In this document: piece after piece, positions 1 through 19,848 of the stretch
Layout of the letters: every line of letters starts with the position of its first letter
Numbering within the stretch: the stretch's first letter is position 1
Origin: Chloranthus sessilifolius
Lineage: Eukaryota; Streptophyta; Magnoliopsida; Chloranthales; Chloranthaceae
DNA: 64,000 nucleotides
Direction of reading: 5' to 3'
Assembly (NCBI GenBank): GCA_021018995.1
Contig: CM037587.1
Span: forward strand, 5,520,866 to 5,584,865
Notes under the pieces: model-generated
What the model was told of the DNA's origin: nothing
Seen by the model: the letters and a program-made list of their open reading frames with translations, nothing else
The model's database searches: none
Made by a program: the position numbers and the translations under genes

Positions 1-1062
1 CGCCATGTCAGCCACCTGCACTTTCTGACACAAAACCTGCCTCCCGTTGCAATTTTCCTAAATAGGAAGGACTTTTTTAACCTAAAAGAGGGTTCTAAAC
101 TTGCACGAAATTAGCTTCTAACTTAATACCTAGTAGGGCCCAAGACCCTTTACATTCTCTATAAAATAAAATAAAATAATAAACAAAAATAAAAAAGTGC
201 ATGCGCCTTATATTTTCTTTTAGTGCCAAAAAACGTCATTTAACTAAAAGCACAAAGTTAAAAATCAGATGGGCATTGGCTTTTAAGTGAGACGGATGAC
301 CGATCAATAGGTCTTATATATGACCGAGTGGTCTCGGTATGATGTACATGACCGAGTGGTCCCGGTATGATAGAGGACCTCGCTACTTCACTTAAACAAA
401 TGCAAACGTGCTTTTAATTGACAGGCTTTTTTTCACCTATGAAAAGTGAATAAAATCCACATGTTTTTTTTTAAGGAAAAAAGTAGAATAAGAGAAAGAT
501 TGGACCCTATCAAGTTAAAAGTAGGAGTTTTAGACCCTGCTCAGAAATTCGCCCTAATATAGACCGTTCATATTGAATGTAGGGTCCAAAGTGGTGTACT
601 CAAATTGGATGGTAGGGAGAGAATACAGAACACTAAATTTAGCTAAGATAAATTTAGATGTGGTTTTGCTAATTTTGGAGGCAATTAATCAACCAAAGTA
701 GTATAAACCAAGCAAATTTCACAATGTTGGGTTACAAACAAAAGAAGGAAAACTGAAAGCACAAAACCAGATAGCTCTGGTAAAGTGAGACTGTAAATTT
801 TATATACAACCACACCTCCACACTTCCACTAGACCTCTCCCATGAAACAAACTATTCCTTACACTTGGGGAGTGATGATAAGAAAACCAAAAGAAATCTA
901 GACCTCAAGAACACAACCCCACCTACTAATCCAACAAAAAGATAAAAAGGAAGAAAAGAATTAAGTTCCCAAATGAGCCAAAAAACAAAAAAAGAATTTT
1001 TGTAAACCAAAAAAGAAATAAGGGAAATTTGATTTCCATTTTCCTAGCATTTTCTTCTTCTT
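1..1062. other. Region downstream of CPK: 3' UTR and unassigned DNA
   Basis: No coding region is seen. The part next to 1062 should include the CPK 3' UTR, but I see no clear polyadenylation signal in the right orientation. A tandem pair of a 23-bp motif (TGACCGAGTGGTC plus CGGTATGAT) lies at 321-343 and 349-371. Confidence 0.5.
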
Positions 1063-10683
<9,621 letters not shown>

Positions 10684-11319
10684 GGATCAAAGACTCAATT
10701 TGGATCCAAAAGGGTTGAAATATCTAACCCAAAATTTGATCTTTTTTTCAATCTATAGAAGGGGAAAAGGCAAAAGGAAATATGAGCTGATTTAAATAAC
10801 GGATTCAAAAGAAGAAAACAGAGATTTTTCTTTTCTTTTTAATAGAAAAAAGGGGAATTTGCAATTAGCTGAGCTCCAAATCAATTAAGGAATAGAGGAT
10901 AACAGAGGAGCTTTGAAGAAAAATACAATGAAAGATCTACCGATTTGACAGAGAAAAGGAGAAATTAAAGGAAACCAGATGATTTAAAAGATTGTTTTGG
11001 ATTTTAATGCCAAAAAAACGGAAGGATTATAGATAAAAAATAGGGGTTTGAAGTACTAAATGAAAGAGGAAAAAAAAAAACAGCTAAGATCTTAAGCTGA
11101 AGAATTGAAGGAAACCCAAATGTAAACAGAGGTTTCTTTCAATTTATATGGAAGAAAAGAAGGATTTTGGACAGAGAAGAGGTCGAAAAGAGGGATTTTG
11201 GCCGTGTGAATCTGCCATGAACAACGAATAGAGAGGTCAAAGGCTCGAAGTTTTTTCTCAGAGACTTCCTTTATTTTTTATTCGTCTACGTTTCTTTAAT
11301 TTTCTCTCTCACCTAATTT

Positions 11320-11361
<42 letters not shown>

Positions 11362-11400
11362 GTATTTTCATTTTGTGTGTCCAAAATAAAGAGTTCATTT
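10684..11400 (-). promoter_or_regulatory. CPK 5' leader and proximal promoter with GA/CT-rich tract
   Basis: Upstream of the CPK start. In gene orientation it is purine-rich, ending with a GA microsatellite (CT run at about 11327-11357 on the plus strand). Such runs are frequent in plant core promoters and leaders. A weak TATA candidate (CCATATAAAT in gene sense) lies near 11138-11147. Neither the transcription start nor a leader intron can be fixed from sequence. Confidence 0.4.
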
Positions 11401-12240
11401 TGTTTCTCTTTCTAATTATTTACCTTTTGTTGTTTCTCGAAACAAAATACCCCTCTTCTTCCTTCAAAATTAAAAGAGATGGACCTACCTCTCAATCTAA
11501 ACAGAGCCCCTCATATTTTCAATTTTTACCTAAATGCCATATTGTGAAATGACAGAAATACCCATGCCTGCTCTTTCAGCGGGGGTTTCAAATGTAGGCG
11601 CCCTTAGAGATTGCATAAGAGCAACCAGAGGTACCTAAAGAATTTTTATGCTAAAGATTGCGCAAAACACAATCTCTATTATCTTATTTAATAGAGTCAA
11701 CCTTTGAATTGGATGAGGGTTTTGATTATGTTGAATCAAATAATAGAGATTGTGTTTCGTGCCCATACGATCTTTACTTCATGACTTTCAAATCAAAGAA
11801 CTTAGATGGTATTTCTTCTGGCACAAGTACCAAAAACATCAAAATTTTCCTTTTTAACTATGTGCAACGGCACAAATCTCGTGTGAAAGTAGTTGCTCTC
11901 GATGATATAATGTTTATACAGGTTGGGCTAGACCTAACCCGAATTTAACTCGGGTCGGGTCTAGATGAGGTCGAGTCTCCTCCAATGTGTATTGGACCCT
12001 AACCCAATTTTCTAGCTTATCTGACTGGTGAAGTCCAAATTGGTCCAATGGCATCGGTTCCCAAGTCGGGTCTAGGTCCCCGACCCATTTGCTCCCCTAG
12101 TTACTAGCCATTTGATGGGTCCTAAGAAAATCACTAAGGGTGGTTTAATGATTTCTAAATTTATAAAAATTGAAAATCACAAGTTTGAGTGGATGGCATT
12201 CAAAGTAATCATTAAATTCTGATTTAGTCGTGAGTGTCGA
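11400..12240. other. Intergenic DNA with a short inverted repeat and GGGTC-type sequence
   Basis: No gene seen. AAACACAATCTCTATTA near 11667 is inverted near 11741 as TAATAGAGATTGTGTTT, a short derivative of the foldback family's arm. At about 11925-12102 a GGGTCGGG-rich stretch ends CATTTGCTCCCCTA, hAT-like, but a matching left end and duplication were not found. Confidence 0.5.
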
Positions 12241-12247
12241 CCCATCA

Positions 12248-12372
12248 TGTGCAGAGAAACTGATACATATCAGCCAATATCTATCGTATCAGCCGATATC
12301 GATACCGAGTTGGAGGACCAATACATATTAGTTTGCCGAAAAATTGATACATATCGGTATGATTTTTAATAC
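12248..12372. repeat. GATAC repeat fragment
   Basis: CATATCAGCC/GATATCGATACC units ending near TTTTTAATACCTTG, which resembles the CATGG-family terminus. The left end was not identified and may be truncated. Confidence 0.5.
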
Positions 12373-12855
12373 CTTGCTTTAGGCATGAGTTTGTAACACT
12401 AAAACTTGTTTTTGGGTTGCCACATGGCGCTCATCTTGCTTGGGTGCAATGTTTTTCCTTCTCTAAATTTTCGTCCGATTGGGGTGCACCTAACTGCTAG
12501 GTCAGGTCAAGTGGCCGAATTGCATATTAAACACGTATTTTTACCAATTTTTTCCGGCATTTTTGTTAATTTTATCAAAATATATTTATTTCTTAATTTC
12601 TTTAAGTATTTCCACTACTTCCGAAATGCTTCCTGAAATTTTTTCAAATTCTCCCTATTTTTTTCATTTTTTTGCCTCACCGATTATTTCCAGAATTCCG
12701 ACTTGATAATTATGCGTACCGATCTGGATCCAATACAAATACTACTCGTCATGGCGTATGTCAATATCAAGTGGAAATACCAACTAGTTATGATTAAATT
12801 ATAAAGGAGTTTGCTACAAACTCCGACGAAATAATTAATATCTTTTATTAATCAT

Positions 12856-13148
12856 AGCTGTAAATTGTTGATTGCTAAGAATTAGTTGAAAGATATCTTT
12901 TTTCTTTCCAATCTCCCACAGAAAGAATCTTGAGATCATGAGCCTACCATCAAACAGTAAGATTTTGATTCCATATGACACGTTCCAAAAAATAAACATG
13001 ATCATAGCACACATCAAACGTTGGATCACATTTCAAGACATGTGTCATATGGAATCAAAATTTGATCATCTGAAGGTACTCTCAAGATTTGTTGTGCGAA
13101 AGAAAGGGATAGATTTCTCCCACGTTTGTGTCAATGCAATCAATGGTT
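12856..13148. mobile_element. Foldback MITE copy
   Basis: Left arm ATCTTGAGATCATGAGCCTACCATCA then ATTCCATATGACACG; right arm CATGTGTCATATGGAATC then GATCATCTGAAGG and CTCAAGATTTG. Outer ends TTGTTGATTGC and GCAATCAATGG are also inverted. Open frames here are arm sequence, not genes. Confidence 0.7.
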
Positions 13149-13287
13149 TTGAGTTGTGACTAGTGAGGATATTTAAGTATTTCTTAGGGGTTAATTAGTA
13201 GCAGCCCCATTATAAATTATGTAGGAGTACCTTTATTTGCAGCTAGAGATTCTTTCCTCATAACTAGGATTTACAAGTGCAACAAAT

Positions 13288-13580
13288 GTTGACAGCTTTG
13301 CATCAACCAATGAAGATTGTTTTCCCACCCACTCTTCCACACAATAGATCTTGATATCATAAGCCTATCATCTTACGGTGAGATGTTGATTTCACGTGAC
13401 ACACTTCTCAAAACTTGACCCGAGAACTACATTTGATGGTATAACCATGATAACATTCACTTTTTGGGGTGTGTGCCACATGAAATTAAAATTTGGTTGT
13501 ATGATGGTATGCCCATGATCTCAAGATCTATAATATAAAAGATTGATTGTTTGATTCAAAGCAGTAGTTGATTCTTACAC
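13288..13580. mobile_element. Foldback MITE copy
   Basis: Left arm includes CACACAATAGATCTTGATAT and TTTCACGTGACACAC; right arm includes TGTGTGCCACATGAAATT and ATGATCTCAAGATCTATAAT, with GATTCAAAGCAGTAGTTGA at the end. Same family as the copy in CPK intron 4, but with different outermost sequence. Confidence 0.7.
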
Positions 13581-13927
13581 GAAAAACCCTAGTTGCGATG
13601 AAAGAATCTATGATTAAAAATAAAGATACCCTATTAGCATGGCCCAGTGTTTTCAAGACTTCAAACCATGCTTCGGGCCAAGTGTCCAACTCCCAGCACC
13701 TTTAACTCACATACTTTTGACAAAGAAAGTGTTCAAATATGGTGAAGATGTGGGGTGCCTTAGAAGAACATTAGCTGAGTTATATCATCATTAGACAGCG
13801 TATGTCAGAATCGAACTACTAGATTTGTACCATCTTTACCTAGCGAATTTGAATTTGCCAATATAAAGTGTCTATTGGACTTTTTGGACATTTTGCAAAG
13901 ATCCCATATCCAATTATTTAAAATTAC

Positions 13928-14170
13928 AAGTTCCATCATCTATTTTTCAAAAAAACTCATGGTTTGATGATACCCTCATGATCTCAAGATCTATTATGCG
14001 GAAGATTAGGTTGAAAAATAATCTCAATCGTTTGATTCAACAAATTCCATCATCTATTTTTCAAAATAAAAACTCACGGTTTGATGATACCCTCATGGTC
14101 TCAAGATCCATTATACAAAAGATTAGGTTGAAAATTAATCTCAATCTTCCGATTCAACACAGTCAACGGA
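13928..14170. repeat. Tandem duplication of a foldback-MITE right arm
   Basis: Two adjacent copies (about 13928-14041 and 14042-14165) each run from TTCCATCATCTATTTTTCAA through GATGATACCCTCATG and CTCAAGATC to AATCTCAATC and TTCAACA. No left arm is present. Confidence 0.65.
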
Positions 14171-14704
14171 TTTAAGTAGGTTTCAAATATAGGCGTGATC
14201 AGAGATATCTAAAATAAAAACTTAAGTCTCCCCTCGCATTAAAAGCTATAATTGAAGATTTTAACGGAAAACTATCTCCATTGTCTAATTGAACGGGGTC
14301 ATAGTTTTTTAGGCTTTGGTGCCCTTAGAGATGCAGCGGGCGCAAGCAGAAGTACTCCTAGATAGGCTATTCGATTTGTAGTTTGTGAACCACTAGATCA
14401 CCTTCAGACGGTTCTCGATTGCTGACAAAAATTTGAAAAGGGGTGTCATCTTTTGTAGAATGATGCTTACCTTTCCCGTGGTTCAAAGGCTGACATCCAC
14501 AAAAATTAAGGGCACTGATATCCGTGCAAGAATGTGGAAAATAGCATCATGACTTCGTACCATCTACCTCTCCAAAATGGGCAATGGTCAGGTTCAACCA
14601 CATCTCTGATCCTTAGAAATGGGAGAATCTTGACTGCACCTCATCTTGTAAAAATAAAATTAATAAAAGTCAAGATTCTCTCATATCGAATGGTTGTAGA
14701 TATG
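14171..14704. other. Intergenic DNA with MITE remnants
   Basis: A foldback-family end (AACTATCTCCATTGTCTAATT) lies near 14269, followed by a GGTGCCCTTAGAGAT stretch that recurs near 11595. No gene seen. Confidence 0.5.
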
Positions 14705-14712
14705 GTTAGACT

Positions 14713-15545
14713 TAGGGCTGCAACAGAGCCGAGCCGAGCCGAGCTGGACAGTTTGTAGTTCGAATGAACAGAGCCGAGTTCGAGCTAAAGCCGGCTCGGT
14801 TTATAATTATATATATATAAGTAATTAACTTTGAGAGGTTTATTTTATCCTTTATAGTAACTGTTTAAGTTTATCTAACGCTTACTTTGAAGGGTAAAAT
14901 AGGAACTTTTGCTTCCCACTTGCCCTAATTTTCAACTACCATATTTTTCATTTTAACTTATATATTTTATCAAGGGAATACAATAGTTATCAAGTATATT
15001 TCAAGAGCTCAAATTATTATAAAAGTATATTATTTTTCGTAAATTTTTTAAAAAGTTATGCACTCAATTGGCTTTACTCAATCAATTTGATTTCATCAAT
15101 GTTCATCATGCTACATGAGTCTGAAAAAAATCTCAAACTCATCGCTTGGCAATCAAATTAACCAACAAGGAGATATATATCAAATAATAAGTGCAATTCA
15201 ACAAGATATCTACTAAAATGGTAAGGGATTTTTATTTTGAGTTCAACTTCACATATATCTCATTTATTTATTTCATATGTTGCGTACTTGTATTTAATCA
15301 TTCATTTAAATATTTTATAAAATAGATATTTAATTGAGTAGAAGTTTTAAAAAGTACTAGGAGAATTTTTTTTATAATAGAACATACTTAGCTCGAAGCT
15401 CGACCCGAGCTTGGAGAGCCGAGCTAGAGCTTAAAATTTTTGAGCTCGAAGAGCTTAGAGCCGACCTCTAGCTCAGCTTGTAAAAGGTAGAGCCGAGTTA
15501 GAGCTAACCGCAGCTCGAGCTCGGCCCAACTCAGTTGCAGTCCTA
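14713..15545. mobile_element. Non-autonomous hAT element (GAGCCGAGC class), perfect 8-bp TSD
   Basis: Starts TAGGGCTGCAAC and ends GTTGCAGTCCTA. Both flanks are GTTAGACT (14705-14712 and 15546-15553). Subterminal arms are GAGCCGAGCCGAGC-rich at the left and inverted CTCGAGCTCGG-rich at the right. The AT-rich centre has no transposase frame. TAGGG termini and an 8-bp duplication are the hAT hallmark. Confidence 0.88.
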
Positions 15546-15553
15546 GTTAGACT

Positions 15554-16030
15554 TGACTATTCCCCATCCCAAAATATAAGTATGGCTGCCAACCGTCTAC
15601 CTCTCTCAGACCCCACTGAAAGCGAGAGCTTTGTGCACTGGGTACGACCTTTAAGATCGGGTTCATTACCTTATTTCTTTAAGAGATGGTGTTAGACAAG
15701 TGGGCACAATCAAACTAACACGGCACAAGAGTCATGCACCATGCAGACTGAGACCCTTGCAGATTTCCATGCTCTTAAAATATGTGAATCTCAATGTCTA
15801 GTTTCAGCTCACCTAATAATAGACCTTTCCTTTGGATACTACTATAAAGGAAGAGTTGGTGGTTGGTGGTTGAGCCAAAGAATTATGAGGGGGTTTTAAT
15901 TTTTTTTTTGAGGTTTTCAAGTTTAGGGTTTATTTACAAAATACAAGCTAATTCCCGAGAATTATGAGGGGGTTTTATTTTTTTTAGGTTTTAAGGTTTA
16001 GGGTTTATCGTACAAAATATAAGCTGAATT
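15554..16030. other. Intergenic DNA with a 79-bp tandem duplication
   Basis: No gene seen. The sequence starting GAATTATGAGGGGGTTTTA at 15880 is repeated from 15959 and includes GGTTTAGGGTTTAT, which resembles plant telomere-like units but is not an array. Confidence 0.55.
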
Positions 16031-16082
16031 TGTGACAGTATGGATTGCTGCACTCGGAAAATCGTGCCATCAGGATCATAAT

Positions 16083-16290
16083 CATGTCGACATCGATACG
16101 TGACGACGACACGACAAGACGTATCTTAACGATACAGTATATTGAAAAGAGGGTTTCATATACATGCATTTACCCGAACGATACATTCAATGTATCGTCC
16201 AGTACGATCCGATACCAATACATATCATCCGATACGCATCGGTTTTGGGCTCGGATGATACGTATCGATTTTCTAACATTTTGATCAATG
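16083..16290. mobile_element. CATGG-type GATAC MITE inserted in the LTR
   Basis: Starts CATGTCGACATCGATACG and ends CATTTTGATCAATG. Flanks ATCATAAT (16075-16082) and ATCATAAC (16291-16298) match at 7 of 8. The empty site is visible in the other LTR (around 19893-19905), which confirms insertion. Confidence 0.88.
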
Positions 16291-17554
16291 ATCATAACCC
16301 TTGATGATCCCCAGAACAAATCAAAGAGTGTCTGCTCATCTAGCGGAAGTCAGAGCAGACACTATCCAAAGTGGCAGATCGAGTCATCATATAAGGCTCT
16401 AAATAAAAGAAATGAAACAAGATGATATATATAAGTACAACCAAAAGAATATATATCCTCAAAAAGAATCAAGAGGAATCACTGGTGATGAACATCCATC
16501 ACTCAAAACAATGATTCCCAATAGTGATTTCTATAGAATGTATAAAGCTATAAATAAAACATCTATAATAAATAATACAGAAAAGTGGTCACCAGGCACA
16601 CAGATAATCTAAAATACACAAGTACAGATCCCAAAATACAAAACTACGATAGAACTCGTCGGCGGGTGCTCCTCCTCACCTTTCACCGCCCGCCCTGCCT
16701 CCCGTGATAATTCAGTCACTCAAGTGCAGTGCTCTAGCCTCATAACCTATGATATAGAATCAGGATGAGCTAACCATCTAAGCTCAATAGAAGAAACTTA
16801 ATTAAATTACATCTAAAATGGAAAACATGTTTATAGAATATAACTCAGAACAGGTGGTCAAATCAGAGAATGCAGACAGAAATGATCAGATGCAGAACTT
16901 TAAAGAACAGAACAAATGCAGAATATAAGAAAACAGACTTTAACTTCAGAGTTTTCAGATGTTATACATACAGTATTTAGTGACTTAAATTCTATACTTA
17001 AATAACTCCCGTGAATATAGCATGTGGTAGCCAGATGTTTGCTGATGGGTAACCTCGACCATCGTCGTTCAATGAACAATTTCAAATATTTGTAACAAGC
17101 CTCTTCAAAGGAGAACAACTTGTGCCATGGGGTTTATAAATCAGATACACGGATATTCCGCTATGTTAGTCATGGGTATGCTGCCACGTCAGGGGGATTC
17201 GTCACATGAACTTTAAATTAATACATATCAGAACATCAGGAATCAGATAGCAGAGTATAAATAGCAGGAATCAGATAACAGAGAACAAAGATAATAGAGC
17301 TTTTATTGATATGCAAGACATGCTTTTAAAATAACAGAAGTCAGACACAGATGCTGGAGACCATGTAGTCATAATCAGATACAAGTTGAATTTCTCCTAC
17401 CTCAGATCAGGTTTTTCTAAGCAAATCCAAAGTTTTTTAAAGTGTCTCGGTCTTGACCTAGACCATACCTATAGTGTACTAAGTGTCAGAAATGTCAGAA
17501 CTATCATTGGTACAAAGTTCAACAATGTTTTTCCCAGAAAACCAAAACAGGCAA

Positions 17555-18040
17555 AATAGGGGAATTTGATCAATCAACTTTCCTATTTGATCGATCGAAT
17601 TCACTATCTGATTGATCAATCACTTCTTTTGATCGATCGAACCCCTTAATCCTTTAAAGACTGAACAGAGGAATTTGATCAATCAACTCCTTATTTGATC
17701 GATCGAATTCACAGTTTGATCGATCATAACCCAAAATTTACATATACATAACAGAGGATTCTTGATCGATCAACCTGCTCATTTGATCGATCGGATTCTA
17801 AATTTTATTGATCAATTCCCAAGTTTGATTGATCGGATTTCAAAGTCAAATTTTCAGAAAAACAAACCTCTTGTTATATAAGGTATTTATAAAATTTGAT
17901 CGATTAAATCTCCAATTTGATCGATCAATCTCACAGTTCAATCGATCAATTTTCCAATTGATCGATCAGTTTACCCTTGATTAATCACTTATCGTTTAAT
18001 TGATCGGTTCTAAAATTTGATCAATCAAATCTCAAATTTG
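17555..18040. repeat. Array of GATCGATC palindromes in element 1 LTR (truncated copy)
   Basis: TTTGATCGATC or a variant recurs about every 20 bp, separated by short variable spacers. The same array lies in the intact LTR. Confidence 0.85.
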
Positions 18041-18330
18041 ACAGCCAATCCATTCCAAGGATCACGTCAAATCCTTCCATATTCAAAGTAATCATATCCG
18101 TCATCATTTCGTGATCTTCAATCATCACGATAACTGATTGGCATGCTGTATCCGTACTGACTGAGCTTCCCGTAGAGACAGATATAGCCAATATAAAATC
18201 AAGGGTCTTAGGAATTATGCCTAACTTCTAAGAGAATGACAGACTGATGACTAGATTCATGGTGTATCAATACTCGAGCATCTGCTTAACTCACGTTGCC
18301 TTTACAACGTATAACAAGGGTACCTTTTAT
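18041..18330 (-). pseudogene. Retroviral-type aspartic protease fragment (element 1)
   Basis: The minus-strand reading near 18041-18080 gives MEGFDVILGMDWL, matching the protease C-terminal motif that element 2 has as MEGFNIILGINWLS. It is cut off by the internal deletion at about 18040. Confidence 0.7.
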
Positions 18331-18440
18331 TTGTATATTAAAGCATACAAGGTTAAGTGTACAGCAATCATGAATATCCATATGCATAAAATTATCAAAA
18401 CATGCTATAACCTATGAGTATCAATGAATTAATTTAACTC

Positions 18441-19736
18441 TCAAAGCGTAATAATGCCTTGGATGACATCATTTGATGTCAGGGCATTTGTTGTTGTGAC
18501 GGCATATGCTCGACCTTGAACAATAGGTTGAAAAGATCTCTGAGTAGATACCGATCCAACCCTCTCCTTACTTTCCTTGCTCTTCTCAGGACAATTTCTA
18601 ATCATGTGGCCCATCTTACCACACCTGAAACAAGCTCCTGTATCTCTCCTGCAATCCTCCGTCTTGTGTGATTTCCCACACTTTGCACATAACGGAGCCG
18701 AAGTAAATGAAGAGACCCGTGAAGATCCTTGTGCGATTGAAGCTCCACTAGCAGAAGGTCCTGAAGATCTGAATGGTTTAGATGACACAGGTACCACTGA
18801 CCTCTGATAAGAACTGAGTCTTGAAGATACTGCTGGTCGAGAGTGAGTAGGGTACTTAGGAGGTCTTGAGAACCTAGCCTTCTTGTTCTTATCAGGGTCA
18901 TGAGATTATCCCTGAAATGACCTCTCCTTGTTTTGCCTATCTCTCCAAGCATACTGCTTTTGATTCTCTTCTTCCGAAATGAGAACCTTGGACATAACTC
19001 CTGCATATGCTTCTAACTCCCATAAGGCCACTTCTTTCTGCAGGTTTGGCCTCAAGCCAAGTTGAAACTTTTGAGCCCGCATCAACTCGGTGGCTACGTG
19101 TTGCGGAGCAAATCGTGACAACCTATCAAATTCAACACCATACTCTCGCACAGGCATAACTCCTTGTTCCAACTTGATAAACTTCACTTCCCACTGATGT
19201 CTCACTATTTTGGGAAAGTACTTATCGTTGAAAGTTTCAATGAACTCAGCCCACGTCCAAGGGGTATTGGGAAATTCTTACTCACGGTGTCTTGATACTG
19301 ATTTTCATCAAGGCTCGGCTTCCCCATCAAGCTTGAAGGTTGCCCAACGCACCTTCTCGATATCAGTGCATTGAAGCACCTCAAAAACTTTCTCCATCTC
19401 TTCTATCCATCCCTCGGCCTCACTCGAATTTATTTGACCTGAGAAATTATGAGGTCTCATTCTCTTAAACTCGGCAAAGCCTCCGGGTTGATAAAGTGGT
19501 CTCGCTGCTTGTTGATTCATCGCAGCGGTCTGTTGAGCTACATTGGCAGCCAAATCTTCCAACACTTGCTCCATTCTTCCATCACCACCTCCTCTTCCTG
19601 CACCTAAGGGAATAATATTAGAAGCAAAAGCAAACCTTGCTTCATGTAGAGGACCACTGCCCTCAGCTATTTCTTCCATACGAACCATTCTCGGTCCGTC
19701 TCTACCTCTGCCACGTCCTCTAAACCGTGGGGCCAT
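18441..19736 (-). pseudogene. gag of element 1, frame broken
   Basis: Starts with MAPRFRGRGRGRDGPRM at 19736. The capsid region is in two open stretches (19308-19736 and 18906-19205) separated by a stop and frame loss. The C-terminal stretch (18441-18797) has two zinc knuckles, CAKCGKSHKTEDC and CFRCGKMGHMIRNC. This is the structural polyprotein that packages element RNA; here it cannot be translated whole. Confidence 0.85.
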
Positions 19737-19834
19737 AATACTAGTCTGTCATTGTGAAAATAATAACATTGATCAGTACATAGATTGTAAAAATAATCAA
19801 ACCTATAATTCTCGTGGTTCAACCTAAAGCCTAG

Positions 19835-19846
19835 GCTCCGATACCA
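19835..19846 (-). other. Primer-binding site of element 1 (initiator tRNA-Met type)
   Basis: Reads TGGTATCGGAGC in element sense, 2 bp inside the LTR end. It differs at one position from the usual plant tRNA-iMet site TGGTATCAGAGC. Confidence 0.85.
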
Positions 19847-19848
19847 AC

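Larger units (their letters stand above)
16031..18040 (-). repeat. Truncated 3' LTR of element 1
   Basis: Matches 19849-21650 through most of its length but lacks the first 0.9 kb (in element sense). It carries a 208-bp MITE insertion at 16083-16290 that the 5' LTR lacks, so the MITE arrived after reverse transcription. Confidence 0.88.

Noticed and set aside
12938-13159. 73-codon plus-strand ORF
   Set aside because: It is the arm sequence of a foldback MITE; similar frames occur by repeat identity.
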